Notes: a model not told the origin generated them from the letters alone. A DNA stretch of 64,000 nt from Ryuthela nishihirai (GCA_038380435.1 JAWZYU010000010.1:47960135-48024134); one strand, 5' to 3'. Shown: positions 12,332-23,793, counted from the stretch's first letter. Made by a program: numbers and translations.

Positions 12332-12720
12332 AGGTTGGGTTGTTTTACCTCTGAGCGGCACTTTTTTTGCACACCATGGGCTAAATGGCCAGGTGACATG
12401 GACCCCGAAGGCTCAGAGAAGGTTGGGGGAGGGGACCCACTGGAACAGCTGTTTTGGAGACAGATGGTAGCCGCCCGTCAAGGCCATCCAGCGTGTTCTT
12501 TAACGTGCACAGGGTATGTCTCTCCCACACACGGGGCCACGGCTTAACGTCCCATCCGACGGACGGCGGCCTTTCCAAGCCCATCGGTGTCCCCTACTGA
12601 CCGTGGGCAGGGCGGGCAATTTTTGCGGCGATAAATCTCAACGCTGACCCAGCTGGGACTCGAACCTGGGAACTACAGATTACGAGCCTGGAGCGCTACC
12701 GACTGAGCCACCCCCGCCCC
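12332..12720 (-). mobile_element. SINE-A, full length
   Basis: Perfect 11-bp TSD TTTGTGCCAGT at 12321-12331 and 12721-12731. Tail GGTTGGGTTG on the left, tRNA head on the right with A and B boxes intact. Confidence 0.95.
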
Positions 12721-13056
12721 TTTGTGCCAGTGAATTGGTGTTATATTTCACTATAATATCGTGTTAAATACGAATACGGTATAAAGGTCTCTCTTTAAAC
12801 TGTTTTGCGGCGTAAGGTCATATCATTACAGGTTAACTCTAGAATTTTCTCTTAGTTATCTTCAACTCTTTGACCAACATTACAGTTGTATGCCGGTCTA
12901 AGAGCGCATGCGTGCTGGTATTTTTCACATTTGCCTATTTCCAAGATTTAATTTATTTAAATTTGAATTGAAATAAAGCCGAAAAATTCAAGCTGTATGC
13001 TTTGTTCGAAGGATACTGATTTAGATATATGAATTCACAGCTCATTGTTGATTTGA

Positions 13057-13713
13057 TGAATATTTATCCACTATCAAGCTGTTTTTAATCAACAGGATGA
13101 AGATGATGTAGAGCAGTGTCTCGCAAACTTTTTTACTCTGCGGCACACTGAATCTAATTTTTTTTCTGCGGCACACTGAATCTAATTTTTTTTCTGCGGC
13201 ACACTGAATCTAATTTTTTTTCCGCGGCGCACCTAAAAAAGAATAAAAGCAAACTCTATATAATCGTCATTATATTTGCGCTTTGTTGAAGTCATCAGCC
13301 TGGTTTTACTTGAAGATTTGCTCTCGTTCTCGAATTCATAACTCGGTGTTTGTTTTAAATATTTGTCCATTCTATGGCTTGAAATAATCAAAAATTAATA
13401 CCAAAATTTGGAAAAAGCTTGATAAATACTTACAAGATCCCAGTTGATAAAATCTGAAAGATTTTTATTAAAGCACGTCGATAACACAAGTCGAGTCAAA
13501 ATGAAATCTTTCGAATATCTAGTGTCAATTTGAAAATCTCTCGCAGCACACTACTGTGCCGCGGCACACAGTTTGCGAGACACTGATGTAGAGGAACCTG
13601 ATATGTCATCAGGAGGTCATGGGTTCAGATCCTACCCGGCTCAAGACAATTTTTCCTCTACCACCCACTTCATCCTGTTGCTTAAAAACAGCTTGATGGA
13701 GGATAAATATTCA
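13057..13713. mobile_element. Foldback element with tRNA-like centre, split by a hAT MITE
   Basis: Removing the hAT MITE and one TSD leaves a 177-bp element. Its ends are roughly 57-61-bp imperfect inverted repeats (TGAATATTTATCC left, GGATAAATATTCA right; both contain AAGCTGTTTTTAA and CAACAGGATGAAG). Between the arms lies a tRNA-like stretch: a 5-bp stem with 7-base loop (CCTGA-TATGTCA-TCAGG) followed by GGGTTCAGATCC, close to a B box. This may be a SINE whose flanks became palindromic, or a foldback that captured a tRNA fragment. Confidence 0.7.
13114..13585. mobile_element. hAT MITE inside the foldback element
   Basis: Ends CAGTGTCTCGCAAAC and GTTTGCGAGACACTG are perfect 15-bp inverted repeats. 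The 8-bp TSD ATGTAGAG is perfect at 13106-13113 and 13586-13593. Near the left end the motif CTGCGGCACACTGAATCTAA is tandemly repeated three times with T runs (about 13138-13225). No coding capacity; non-autonomous hAT element. Confidence 0.92.
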
Positions 13714-14898
13714 ATAAATGGATAACACTGATGCTTATTAGAACAAAATATGAACTTTTTTTGCTAATTAAATTTTTAAAAAAGAAATGGTATATTGAAA
13801 ATTAGAACTGTAATAATTTAATAAATATATCTTAAGTGCATCGATATTTTTATTTTCCTCTTTCACAACAACCGACATGTAGATTTCTTTTTTTCATCTG
13901 CTAACAACTATTCAGTGATGAAAAAGGAAACATTCCTGAACTTGAACATTCCTGAGTACATATTTCAAAGGGAAGCTTGAAACTAACTTTTACTCTCGTA
14001 TCTTGAGAGGAGGAAGAGATTGGAAAGGGTTATGAATATTTGAAGCTAGTGCATCATTAGTTAATATAAGCATCTTGTTATGAATGAGCGTGCCTCTGGT
14101 CACAGTCTTCCGTCAATAATTTTGAAATTAATTGCCGACGTAGCCAGACAGAGAAACGGCAATTTAGGAGCTATCCAATTTGTACGATGATAATTAGCAT
14201 GTACGAACTCAACAACACTCTGTTCTGAAACCTGATACACCTTAGGGAATTTAGTGTATATTTGTGTGTATTGAGTATATTGGCTGTTAATTTGACGAAA
14301 AAAATATATACATAACCATCAAATTTATAAATCTGCATCGCAGAAAATTCAGATTGTAAATAACAAATTATGGTGTATTTCTATACTTTTAGGGATATTA
14401 ATCTTATTAATTTACTTATCTTTATCGAAAAAGAAAAAAAAGGCGATATTTATCTCTTGCTGGATACGATTAAAAGTTTATATAAGTCTGTCAAAAAACA
14501 AACTATGCGAAATCAATATTTGGTTTACTGAATTTCCTATTGTCGTGGTTACTACGAATTAAATAATTATTATATTTTATAAAAAATTTGCGATTTACAA
14601 CCGAAATCTACGTGAACGAACGATCGACCTCACGAACCGCCGAACGGCTTTGTGGACATGTGTTTCTTGGACGTCCGTGGTTTTTTCATTGTGTAACGGA
14701 AGTTATCGCCTCCCTGAAATCCCACAGGTACTTTACTGATCGGTTTCAAGTTTGGTGTGATGGTTCTCCTTGTGTATTTCTGTTTTGAGTGAAAGATTGG
14801 ATCTCGATCTGCAGTCGGTCGGGATTAAACCCATTGCGATTGTCCGAAAATCCTGGAGCGCTATCGTCCTCTCTGCTACTTCGAAATGAATGGAGTAG
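13714..14898. other. Spacer
   Basis: AT-rich without recognisable coding or repeat structure. The short frames near 14588-14980 have no domain I recognise. Confidence 0.4.
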
Positions 14899-14900
14899 TA

Positions 14901-15189
14901 CAGTCGCTCAAAAAAATATCCGAACACTATGGTTGATTACAGAATTGAGAAAAAATATCTGGCAGCGATTTTTTTTTTAGAAATTAGTGATTTGGAACAC
15001 TATGGTTGATTTCAGAATTGAGAAAAAATATCTGGCATCGATTTTTTTTTAGAAATTAGTGATCTGGCAACCTTCGTGTACTGTACACGAAGGTTGCCAG
15101 ATCACTAATTTCTAAAAAAAAATCGATGCCAGATATTTTTTCTCAATTCTGAAATCAACCATAGTGTTCGATATTTTTTTGAGCGACTG
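14901..15189. mobile_element. CAGTCGCTC MITE with internal duplication
   Basis: TA flanks at 14899-14900 and 15190-15191. Same palindromic family as 2509-2751, but the left arm contains a direct duplication of about 75 bp (ACACTATGGTTGAT at about 14925 and 14999), making the arms unequal. Centre is CGTGTACTGTACACG. Confidence 0.88.
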
Positions 15190-15191
15190 TA

Positions 15192-15680
15192 AATCGATTT
15201 TTACGTAAGTCAGAATTTGACCCACACCACCAATCAATCACCCCTATAGATTATGTACTACAATAAATTGATACATCTTTTGTTGTTTCTTAGCAATAAA
15301 TTTATTTGAAGTGGTGGTTAGTATGTTTTTCCATCTCATAACTAGCACTTGAAATCTGTTTCACAATTATTGTTCACTTTAAGGGTGCAGATCTTTTCAC
15401 ATGTATTTTTATACGATCATCATTCTTTATTATCGCATTCACTGTTGATACTGAGAGCCAGAGTTCACGCACTACGTCCTATAACCTATGTCTATCTTCA
15501 TATTTGTTTATTATCTTTAGTTTCGTCTCCAAATCAATTTTAATGCATTTATAAATGTTTTGGGCACTTTTACCTTCACATTTCCTCTCTCCAACCATGG
15601 TTACAGCACTAAATATCCCTAACAATAAAAATATTTTGAAAAAATACGATAATTGTCTGAGTCGACGTTCAGTGACGACG
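15192..15680. other. Spacer
   Basis: Nothing recognised; short frames in both directions lack domains. Confidence 0.4.
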
Positions 15681-15682
15681 GC

Positions 15683-16074
15683 TTGGGTTGGGTTGGGTTG
15701 TTTTACCTCTGAGCGGCACTTTTTTGCACACCATGGGCTAAATGGCCAGGTCACATGGACCCCGAAGGCTCAGAGAAGGTTGTGGGAGGGGACCCACTGG
15801 AAAAGCTGTTGGGAGACAGATGATACCCTCCCGTCAAGGCCATCAGCATGTTCTTTAACGTGCACAAGGTATGGCTCTCCCGCACACGGAGCCACGGCTT
15901 AACGTCCCATCCGACGGACGGCGGCCTTTCCAAGCCCATTGGTGTCCCCTACTGACCGTGGGTAGGACGGGGAATTTTGCGGAGATAAATCTCAAAGCTG
16001 ACCCAGCTGGGACTCGAACCTGGGAACTACAGATTACGAGCCTGACGCGCTACCGACTGAGCCACCCCCGCCCC
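15683..16074 (-). mobile_element. SINE-A, full length
   Basis: Left end shows three tail units (TTGGGTTGGGTTGGGTTG), the longest tail in the window; right end has the complete tRNA head. No clear TSD was found, so the flanks may have changed or the copy may have recombined. Confidence 0.92.
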
Positions 16075-16273
16075 ACTGGTGTGCAGGGTAAGATTCCCAA
16101 GTCTCGATGGTAGCCATTTATGCCCTCCTTGTTCACCCGTCACCATTGCCACAGTTGATCGAGTAATGTAGTCCTTCGAAAAAGCATCACCAATTTTATC
16201 TGCAGCTTTAGTTAACGATGACAGTCACCAATATAGTTATTGTTGCTATAATCAGACATAATTGAAACAGTGA

Positions 16274-16317
16274 AAGTCATGGGGACACCAGACGATCATC
16301 TGGTGTCCCCATGACTT
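16274..16317. repeat. Short perfect hairpin
   Basis: Arms of 19 bp (AAGTCATGGGGACACCAGA and its exact complement) surround the 6-base loop CGATCA. It does not match the other repeat families here; it may be a small foldback or a structured regulatory or RNA element. Confidence 0.85.
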
Positions 16318-16409
16318 GCTAGGGAAAAAAAGGAAAGTTTGAGATGAAGTGAAAGCACCATGTAGTATTGCCGGTCAAAAAGACATAAATATGAGTGCAT
16401 CCCAAGCAG

Positions 16410-16792
16410 GGGGCGGGGGTGGCTCAGTCGGTAGCGCGCCAGGCTTGTAATCTGTAGTTCCCAGGTTCGAGTCCCAGCTGGGTCAGCATTGAGATTTATC
16501 TCCGCAAAATTCCCCGCCCTGCCCACGGTCAGTAGGGGACACCGATGGGCTTGGAAAGGCCGCCGTCCGTCGGATGGGACGTTAAGCCGTGGTCCCGTGT
16601 GGGAGAGCCATACCCTGTGTACGTTAAAGAACACGTTGGATGGCCTTGACGGGAGGCTACCATCTGTCTCCCAACAGCTGTTCCAGTGGGTCCCCTCCCC
16701 CAACCTTCTCTGAGCCTTCGGGGTCCATGTGACCCAGCCATTTAGCCCATGGTGTGTAAAAAAGTGCCGCTCAGAGGTAAAACAACCCAACC
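16410..16792 (+). mobile_element. SINE-A, full length
   Basis: Perfect 12-bp TSD CATCCCAAGCAG at 16398-16409 and 16793-16804. Head begins GGGCGGGGGTGGCTCAG; anticodon-loop region reads CTTGTAA in this copy against CTCGTAA in most others. Confidence 0.95.
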
Positions 16793-16804
16793 CATCCCAA
16801 GCAG

Positions 16805-17794
16805 AAACAATGGATGTTTGAAAGCGTTGTACAGTCAGAGGTCCCAGTGTTACATGGTATCAGAAGATGAACTTTTGTGGCTTGAACCATGGGGAAAAAC
16901 CATGCGCGCTGCACACATCACACACCACCCTTTCAAGAGTGTGTGAGGGAACATACAAATAGGCGCAGATGCCAGGACAAGCAAATCCTCGTCCTCAGTA
17001 AACAAATGGGGAGAAGAACAGAGACGGCCACAGGAGTAGCTCATTGCTGGTGATCGTTCAGTTTCGGGTAGGGTAGGTTAGCGCTAATGTCGTTGGGGAG
17101 CCTTACCGAACAGTTAACTTCTGAAGCAAGAGTTTCTTTTCTTCGTTAGGACAGGCCTGTTTATTTCCATGAACTATGATATTTAGCCACATTCAGTGAA
17201 GAAAAACTACCTCCAGCTTTTGGAAATTGAAGCTCTTAGTAATGCCATAGTTACTGTCACTGGTTGGAGAATCCCGAAGATTGAGAAACTTTCAATTCAC
17301 TATACGGTCTGCCTGCAACTTGGCTTCTTGCTTTCCAGATTCGCTAGCGCTGGCCTAGCACACCGCCCTCCCTCCTCCCTCTCATTGTGTAGCAGAAGAA
17401 TGTAACTAGAAGGTCAGATCTGTGCCACCATTTGGTGAGACAGCAGTTTATCACCAGCCCAGTGTGCAAATACCTCGCCTGTGCAGCTTGGCAAGGACAT
17501 TAGAGAACGGATCAGTTCTGTCATCCACCTTTGTTAGTATAAAGAACTTGGACAGCCCCACAATAGAAAATTGTTATGTTATTCTCGAAACAGCTTACCA
17601 GAAGTATATCAGTCAGTAAGCAGAGTGTAAGTCAGTGGACTTGTGTGAACTATTGCCCAGAGACTGGACTAGAAAATTGGAAGTACCTTTCATAGTGACT
17701 CGAATCCTGTGGCAGTGAATAGTTGGGAGAGGCCATTTAATTCTCTAAAGCCTTGTTCTTTACACCTAACTAGGTGTAAAGTTAGAATACAGTA
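16805..17794. other. Moderate-GC spacer, no gene proven
   Basis: Less AT-rich than its surroundings. Frames at 16749-16946, 17196-17405 and 17422-17619 (plus) have no recognisable domain and do not form an evident spliced gene. Could be an unrecognised repeat. Confidence 0.35.
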
Positions 17795-17932
17795 TTAGAC
17801 AGGAGTGTATTTTCATGTTGATTAACATATTGCCTAAAGTGAGATCACTGTAGTGGACATGAGTGTATTTTCATGTTGATTAGCATATTTCCTAAAGTTA
17901 GGTTAAGCATTAGACAGGAGTGCATTTTCATG
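17795..17932. repeat. Minisatellite, about 58-bp period
   Basis: The segment GAGTGTATTTTCATGTTGATT starts at about 17803 and 17861, and a third, diverged start (GAGTGCATTTTCATG) at 17918. The last unit is partial. Confidence 0.75.
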
Positions 17933-18061
17933 TATTTCTTTTCGGCTGCGTAAGTGAACATCATCATCTATAGGGTGACAACTGTGAACTACATTTTATT
18001 TGAGTTAATTTTGCTAAATTATATAGGTAATGGCAGCTTGAGGATTATGTAGATATATATG

Positions 18062-18150
18062 TAGGGTTCTTTTACTTCTGTGCTACGCTTTTTGGCCACA
18101 GTGGGCTAAATGACCAGGTCACAAGGACCTCAAAAGCTCAGAGAAAGTTA
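18062..18150 (-). mobile_element. SINE-A 3' fragment, diverged
   Basis: GGGTTCTTTTACTTCTG through GGGCTAAATGACCAGGTCAC to GCTCAGAGAAAG matches the tail-side 85 bases of SINE-A with many changes. The rest of 17933-18556 is AT-rich and unrecognised. Confidence 0.75.
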
Positions 18151-18556
18151 TATATAGTTCATTTCTTAATGACAACATAAATTTTAAATTGTATTCCTAA
18201 ATATAAGAGAAATATATTTAAAAAAGTAACACTGAACATAATGGATGTGGAGCTTGCTTGTATAGGTGGAATGAGATAGCGAAAGGAGTATTGAAATTAA
18301 TGGGACAAAGGAGCAGAGAAACTGAACTCTCTCCATCCTCCCTTCTTGCCTTATTTTTTCCCACGAAGTCAATAAATATTTCCACGACTCTTGAAATGGT
18401 TTTCTTTACTCTTTTGTTGGTAAATCTCCATGTAACATGAGTTTATACAATTTGTAAAATATTTTGGAAAAAGCAACAATTAATACAAAATGCATAGATG
18501 TGATACCATTTATATTAATTTAGTAACGTTACATACTCTATTTCCAAAACAAGTTA

Positions 18557-21295
18557 CACTGCTCAAAGTGGAAATCACAACTCCAAGAAGGAATGGAAGT
18601 AGAGTTATGTAAATCGCAGGAGGCAATCGGCCATCAGAGATGCAAATTATCAAAGTTCCGCAACAGATGGATATGTGGCATCCAGCCGAACCATGGATAA
18701 ATGCCCGGCACCCATGAACTCGTATCGTAATGCGACCGACAGTGACGTTGTAGTTTAAACGAAAATATTCTGAACATGCATTGGAGATATCAGCGGGACC
18801 CTTATGCACAATTGACGCCTTCTGAGAGCGTGCAAATCATCGATAGGGGAGAACTTGGATTGAGACTTCCAGCGATCGCCACATGCATGGCACGCAATGT
18901 GAGCACAGCTGCAACAGTGTATCTAATGCAGCATCATGGAACATCAAATCACATGAAGGACAGGTAAGGGACCAGCACGCTGAACCACAGAACGTGAATA
19001 CTGCATGCACCATAGGAGGGCCTCTCACGACTCTTTCACCATAGCGACTGTGCTGCAGAATGATTTGCGCACCACTTCGAATAACATGGTCTCCATACAA
19101 ACAATTAGACAACGTTTATATGATTCAAGAACGAGAGTGAGATACCCAGTATGGCATCTACCATTGCAGATATTGCATTGCATCTATAACCTGATCTCCA
19201 CTGTTGTCGAGAGAGGCAATATTGGACTGTGTAATGGAGGAGAGGGTTGTTCACAGAAGAGTCTCAATTCTGTTTCAGCATGCCAGACAGCCGTTTTTCA
19301 GCATGGTATTAGCGGCTTTAATGACATGAAGAAGCCTATTCCATTAGTAGCCACATGGCTTCCCAGTGGTACAAAGGTATGGGGTGGCATCACATATGGC
19401 AGCCAGACACCTATGCTCCATATTTCTGGGATGCTAAAGGCAATATATTATATCGATGACCATCGAATCCTGTGGCACAACCCATTCTTACCACCACGCC
19501 TAAACTGATTCTCCAGCAGAATAACGCCACCACACACACTGCAAATGAGTTTATAAAAATGGACCACTTCTCATGTCTACGAGAATTAAGTCCCGGGGGG
19601 GGAACTCATTCTCCATCTGCACGACACTACGATGAGGGCGATGAGAACCAGGAAATAGAAGATAAGAGTTTGTCTCAGGGGAGACCAGTAGGGACTTGGA
19701 GTATGGGTGGCGTTATAGGGAGTGTGGAGCGCATCCCGTCTAGAAAGGTTGGGAAGATAAATAGAAGAGCGAAAGCAGCTTTTGTCTTAAAGGAGTGAGT
19801 CTCAGAGCCAGCAGACAAGCCAACCCAGATCCCTTAGGTGTGCCCTGACGTGAATACTCCAAATGGACACCGCGGTCGTTCCGCCTGCTACTTCTCTGAT
19901 GGTTTCGGCACTTCTGAGTTCGTTAGCGAACCCTTCTGTTATCGGGCATCGGAGAATGTAATGCCTGACATCTACACTTGGAGCCCCACAGCCGCAGTAA
20001 CAGTGGAAAGAGATCTTAAAACGCTCCAGATACGCTGGGAAGTGCCTATGTCCAGTCAGTACCTGCGTGAGATAGTGATCCGAGGTCATCAAAGACACAT
20101 TGACCCTTTGCAAGAATGTCTTCGTTTGAAGACCATTCTCTGTCGTGTCCCAGAGCCTCTGCAACTCGTCCATAACTTGTCTGCCTAGTAATAACTTCAG
20201 GGTATAATTTGAAGTTTCAACCGCTATCTCAGGTTGGGTGTCAGTGCTTGTTGAACGGGCCAGTTGACCTGCCCGCTCATTCCCTTCATGACCTACATGT
20301 GCCTTGATCCAGGAGAGGATAATACTAGGTGTGTTGTTACTACCCAACAGCCGCTTCATATCGTTAACGGTTTGATGTCTGTTGATTGCATTTTCAAACG
20401 CTTTCAGAGCTGCCCGGCTGTCGGTATACAGCCGGATGTCCTCATAATGACTGCCGTCATTGAGGACCCACTTAAGGGCCTCTCTAATGGCAAGCAGCTC
20501 TGCTTGGAAGGCCGTTCCATTTTCTGAAACCCACGTCCCATTTTCTTGGAACCGCCAATGTAGACTTCAATTCCTTTACCCGATGGTAACTCCATAGACC
20601 ATGGCACACATAGTCTCTTCGTGAGGTTTGTGTCCTACCTAGCGGTATCCATCTCATAGACCTCGTGGTCATACTGGACTCCGAGGAATATTGCCTTTTC
20701 CTTAGCCTGCAGGACTCGAAATATGATCGCTTCCTTTCCAACTGTTAAATACAGAGGTGGGATCGCTAATAACCCTATGCAGTCCTAAAAGCTCTAGTGA
20801 TTCCCAGTAAAGCTGGTCTTTGGACTGTGAACAGCTTTCTGCACATCAACGAGTGGTCCGTCGGGCGCCTACTGGTGCCCGCTCCATATGTCAGGATATA
20901 AAATAAATGTACATTCTCCAAGGTGTGGACATTCTCCCATTGCGGCCATACTTCCCGGACTTGTTGCCCAAAAAGCATGTGTGGTATCTTAAGGATCGCC
21001 GCCTTCGCCAGCTCCCTCCGGCAGCGAACCTGGTGCAGTTGCATGCACAGTTGGATGCTGTTTGGAACGCCATACCTCAGGGCATCATAAACCATCTGAT
21101 TGATGGAATGCTGATACGTCTACAGGCTTGTATAACTGCCCAAGGTGGGCCTACTATGTCCTGATGAATCTGCAATAAACGCGCGTTCCGTTTTTTGATC
21201 GTTTGCATATTTACCCTCATAGCTTCCATCCTATCAGTTTCCGACTTATACATAATTTCCTTCGTGGTGTTGTGATTTCGACACTGAGAAAATTT
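18557..21295 (+). pseudogene. Tc1-like DNA transposon, broken and split
   Basis: A transposase cuts and pastes its own element at TA sites; this copy cannot. Terminal inverted repeats include GGAAATCACAACTCCAAGAAGGAA on the left (about 18569-18592) and its near complement at about 21250-21280. Translation in three frames recovers the N-terminal helix-turn-helix (18776-18967, QRDPYAQLTPSESVQII), a middle part (19005-19160), the region before the second catalytic Asp (LILQQNNATTHTAN near 19505-19545, where N replaces the usual D of QQDNA) and, after an antisense LINE insertion, the C-terminal part (20907-21164, YFPDL ... ACITAQGGPTMS). Multiple frameshifts. Intact relatives are about 340 residues. 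Confidence 0.82.
19590..20885 (-). pseudogene. Non-LTR retrotransposon 3' part with RNase H, inserted in the Tc1 element
   Basis: The minus strand encodes an RNase H domain followed by a His/Cys-rich C terminus. Visible: IEVYIGGSK (about 20575), where the first catalytic Asp of the usual YTDGS has become Gly; AELLAIREAL (catalytic Glu, about 20495); LYTDSRAAL (catalytic Asp, about 20425); then WIKAHVGHEGNERAGQLA (about 20300) and CGCGAPSVDVRHYILRC (about 19970). Open frame 19802-20359 holds the last 185 codons; a frameshift separates the first motif. The reverse transcriptase is absent, so it is a 5'-truncated insertion. About 210 bp beyond the stop is probably 3' UTR. The I, R1 and LOA clades carry such an RNase H. 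Confidence 0.85.
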
Positions 21296-21472
21296 TTAAA
21301 AGACCAGACGTACAGCTACTATAATAACGACTATTAAATTTATTTAAAGACATATTTCAATATCATTAAATTCAGAGATAAAGATTTTCAATTTTGATTT
21401 AAAACAATGAAAGTTTGTTTCATTTTTAAGATTTCTCGGCAAAGCATTAAATATTTTGATGCTAAATATATA

Positions 21473-22898
21473 CAGGGTGTCCCTGAATTCATGGCCCAAA
21501 CGTGAGGAGATGGTAGTACACACCGAACCCTGCAATATTTGTCATAGAATATGCGGCTGCAAAAGCAGCCCGGTGCCGGTAGGGGGCACAGACAAGGCGG
21601 CATGGCTTAAAAGCGCTGGATCGGCCAAACCCCAGCATTCTCAGCGTCGACCGGACACGAAATGGAGCAGTTTACGAACGCAGAGAAAGCCGATATGCAC
21701 CTGATGTACGGCGCAGCCGAGGGCAATGGTAGAGAGGCGCAAAGACTCTACCGTGAGCGATATCCTATGCGCTGTGTGCCTGATCATAAAATGTTTGCGC
21801 GACAGCACTGCCAGCTGTCTGAGGCAGGTACCTTCTACGTCAGTCGACATGATGCTGGACGAGCACGGACGTTCAAAACGCCAGCTATGAACGAGGACAT
21901 CTTGCATATGGTGACAGATAACCCAGGTACAAGCTCACGATCCGCCGCTCAGAGCCTGGGTTTGCATCGGAACAGTGTCTGGCGAGTACTGCATGAAGAA
22001 AGGCTACACCCCTATCACTTGCAGCGAGTGCAGGCATTGACACCTGTTGATTATCCCCTGTGCATGGATTTTGCCCAGTGGTTCCTGCAGCAAAGTGCCG
22101 CACATCCCGATTTCCCCGCGCATGTGCTCTTACAGATGAATTAACATTCTCACGTGAAGGCGTAGTGAATATTCATAATGCGCATCTGTGGGGGCCCAGA
22201 ACCCCATGGTACACGTCCAAATTCGAACCAGCAACGGTTCGCCGTCAATGTCTGGGCAGTGATCGTGCATGACTACTTACTAATTGGACCCTACCTACAA
22301 CCGGACCACCTTGATGGGCGAACGTACTGTATTTTTCTGCAACAGGTTTTGCTGGAATTGCTTCAGGATGTTCCAGCCTCAATCCACGCCCATATGTGGT
22401 TCCAGCACGATGGGGCAACCGCCCATTTCAGCATGGTCATATATCAGCATCTTCATACCACATTTGTAAACTGATGTATTGGGTGCGGTGGTCCCATCCC
22501 GTGGCCCCCTAGATCGCCCGATCTTTCTTGTATCAAATTCTTTCCGTGGGGACATTGAGAAGAGGAAATTACGCAGTCACTTGTGTCGTGTACGAGACGC
22601 CCGTGCAGTCCGCGGATCATCAACTGTCCGTCGCAGCCGCCGATGTGCGCGACAAGCTCGGTGTTTACAAGCAGGTACGCCGATCACTACTCCGCTGTTG
22701 TGCCACCTGTATGGTGGACGGACGTTTGAGCATTTGTTATAATGATCTCCAATAAATGTCACTCTGGAAACCTCTGTGTCTGTTGTTCATTTCCGACTCC
22801 TCACTGCGTTTGCGTCCCTATATTCTACGACGAATATTGGTGGGTCGGTGTGTACTACCATTCCCTCACGTTTGGGCCATGAATTCAGGGACACCTTG
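21473..22898 (+). mobile_element. Tc1/mariner element with DUF4817-type transposase
   Basis: Terminal inverted repeats of about 50 bp: left starts CAGGGTGTCCCTGAATTCAT, right is the near complement ending ATTCAGGGACACCTTG. TA (or TATA) flanks both ends. It interrupts a LINE fragment, so it is the younger of the two. Confidence 0.9.
21662..22755 (+). pseudogene. Transposase gene of the 21473-22898 element
   Basis: The first frame (21662-22144) starts MEQFTNAEKADMHLMYGAA, the DUF4817-like helical domain found beside mariner-type transposases, then a homeodomain-like helix-turn-helix (NPGTSSRSAAQSLGLHRNSV). Frame changes follow: LTDELTFSREGVVNIHNAH (first catalytic Asp, about 22125), RFAVNVWAVIVHDYLLIGPY and MWFQHDGATAHFS (second catalytic Asp, about 22393-22430). 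The third acidic residue lies in the RSPDLS region (about 22511) where the frame breaks again. The tail VRDKLGVYKQVRRSLLRC lies in 22528-22755. At least two to three frameshifts: inactive, but protein-level similarity is well kept. Confidence 0.85.
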
Positions 22899-23463
22899 TA
22901 TATAATGTTTTTGTACAATTTTTTTTAGGAAAAGATAAAATTTATGTGTTTAGCAGTTCTTGCATTATGATTTATATCAGTAATATTACTTTCTATCCAG
23001 TATTCTAAGATATTAAACGATACTGTATATATATATAATTTTCTTAAAGGTAATATATAAAATTTGCTATAAAAATACTTAACACTATCATAACTTTTGT
23101 TCCTTAAAATGCATCTAATTATTCTATTTTGAGTTTAAATTAATGGTTTAATATTACTGAATAAACTCCACCCCAAGAAATTAATTCGTAGGTTAAATAA
23201 GATTTAATCCATGCATTATAAATCACTTTTAAAAGTGTAATATTGGTATGATTTCTGATATAAAATAATTGTGTTATGCTTATATTATATTTATTAATTA
23301 AGGAATCAATGTGTTTATTCCAAGTTAGTTTGATATCTATATACACTGAAGAGCCAACACATTATGACCAGTTGCCTAATATGATGTTGGTCCTCCACAT
23401 GCCGACAAAACAGCTCTTACCGGGCGAGGCATGGATGCTGCAAGATTTCTAAAGGTGTCTTGT

Positions 23464-23793
23464 GGTATCTGGTAATAACATGTTACCAGCAAATCCTTTA
23501 ACTCTTGTAAGTTACGTGGCTGAGCCACCGCAGATCGGACATGCTGTTCCAACACAAACCACAGATGCTCGATTGGATTGATGTCTGGAAAATTGGAGGT
23601 CAGGGCAATGCCTGGAAGTCTTCCAGGTGGTATCTGGTAATAACATGTTACCAGCAAATCCTTTAACTCTTTAAGTTACGTGGCTGAGCCACCGCAGATC
23701 GGACATGCTGTTCCAACACAAACCACAGATGCTCGATTGGATTGATGTCTGGAAAATTTGGAGGTCAGGGCAATGCCTGGAAGTCTTCCACGA
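23464..23793. repeat. 165-bp tandem duplication in the Tc1 relic
   Basis: GGTATCTGGTAATAACATG starts at 23464 and again at 23629. The two units are nearly identical; two single-base length differences separate them (CTTGTAAG against CTTTAAG, AAATTGG against AAATTTGG). The duplication repeats the IEHLWFVLEQHV segment of the transposase. Confidence 0.9.

Larger units (their letters stand above)
21330..23346 (-). pseudogene. Non-LTR reverse transcriptase C-terminal fragment, split by a Tc1 element
   Basis: Minus-strand translation before the insertion (23346-22899) gives IDIKLTWNKHIDSLINKYN and IYNAWIKSYLTYELISWGG, typical of the segment after the palm in jockey/CR1-type reverse transcriptases. 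After the Tc1 element (21472-21344) the reading continues as SIKIFNALPRNLKNETNFH and SKLKIFI, the usual C terminus. Removing 21473-22898 and one TA restores continuity. Very AT-rich and with stops; 5'-truncated. Confidence 0.8.

Noticed and set aside
19005..19508. 167-codon frame as a stand-alone gene
   Set aside because: It is part of the broken Tc1 transposase, read partly out of frame.
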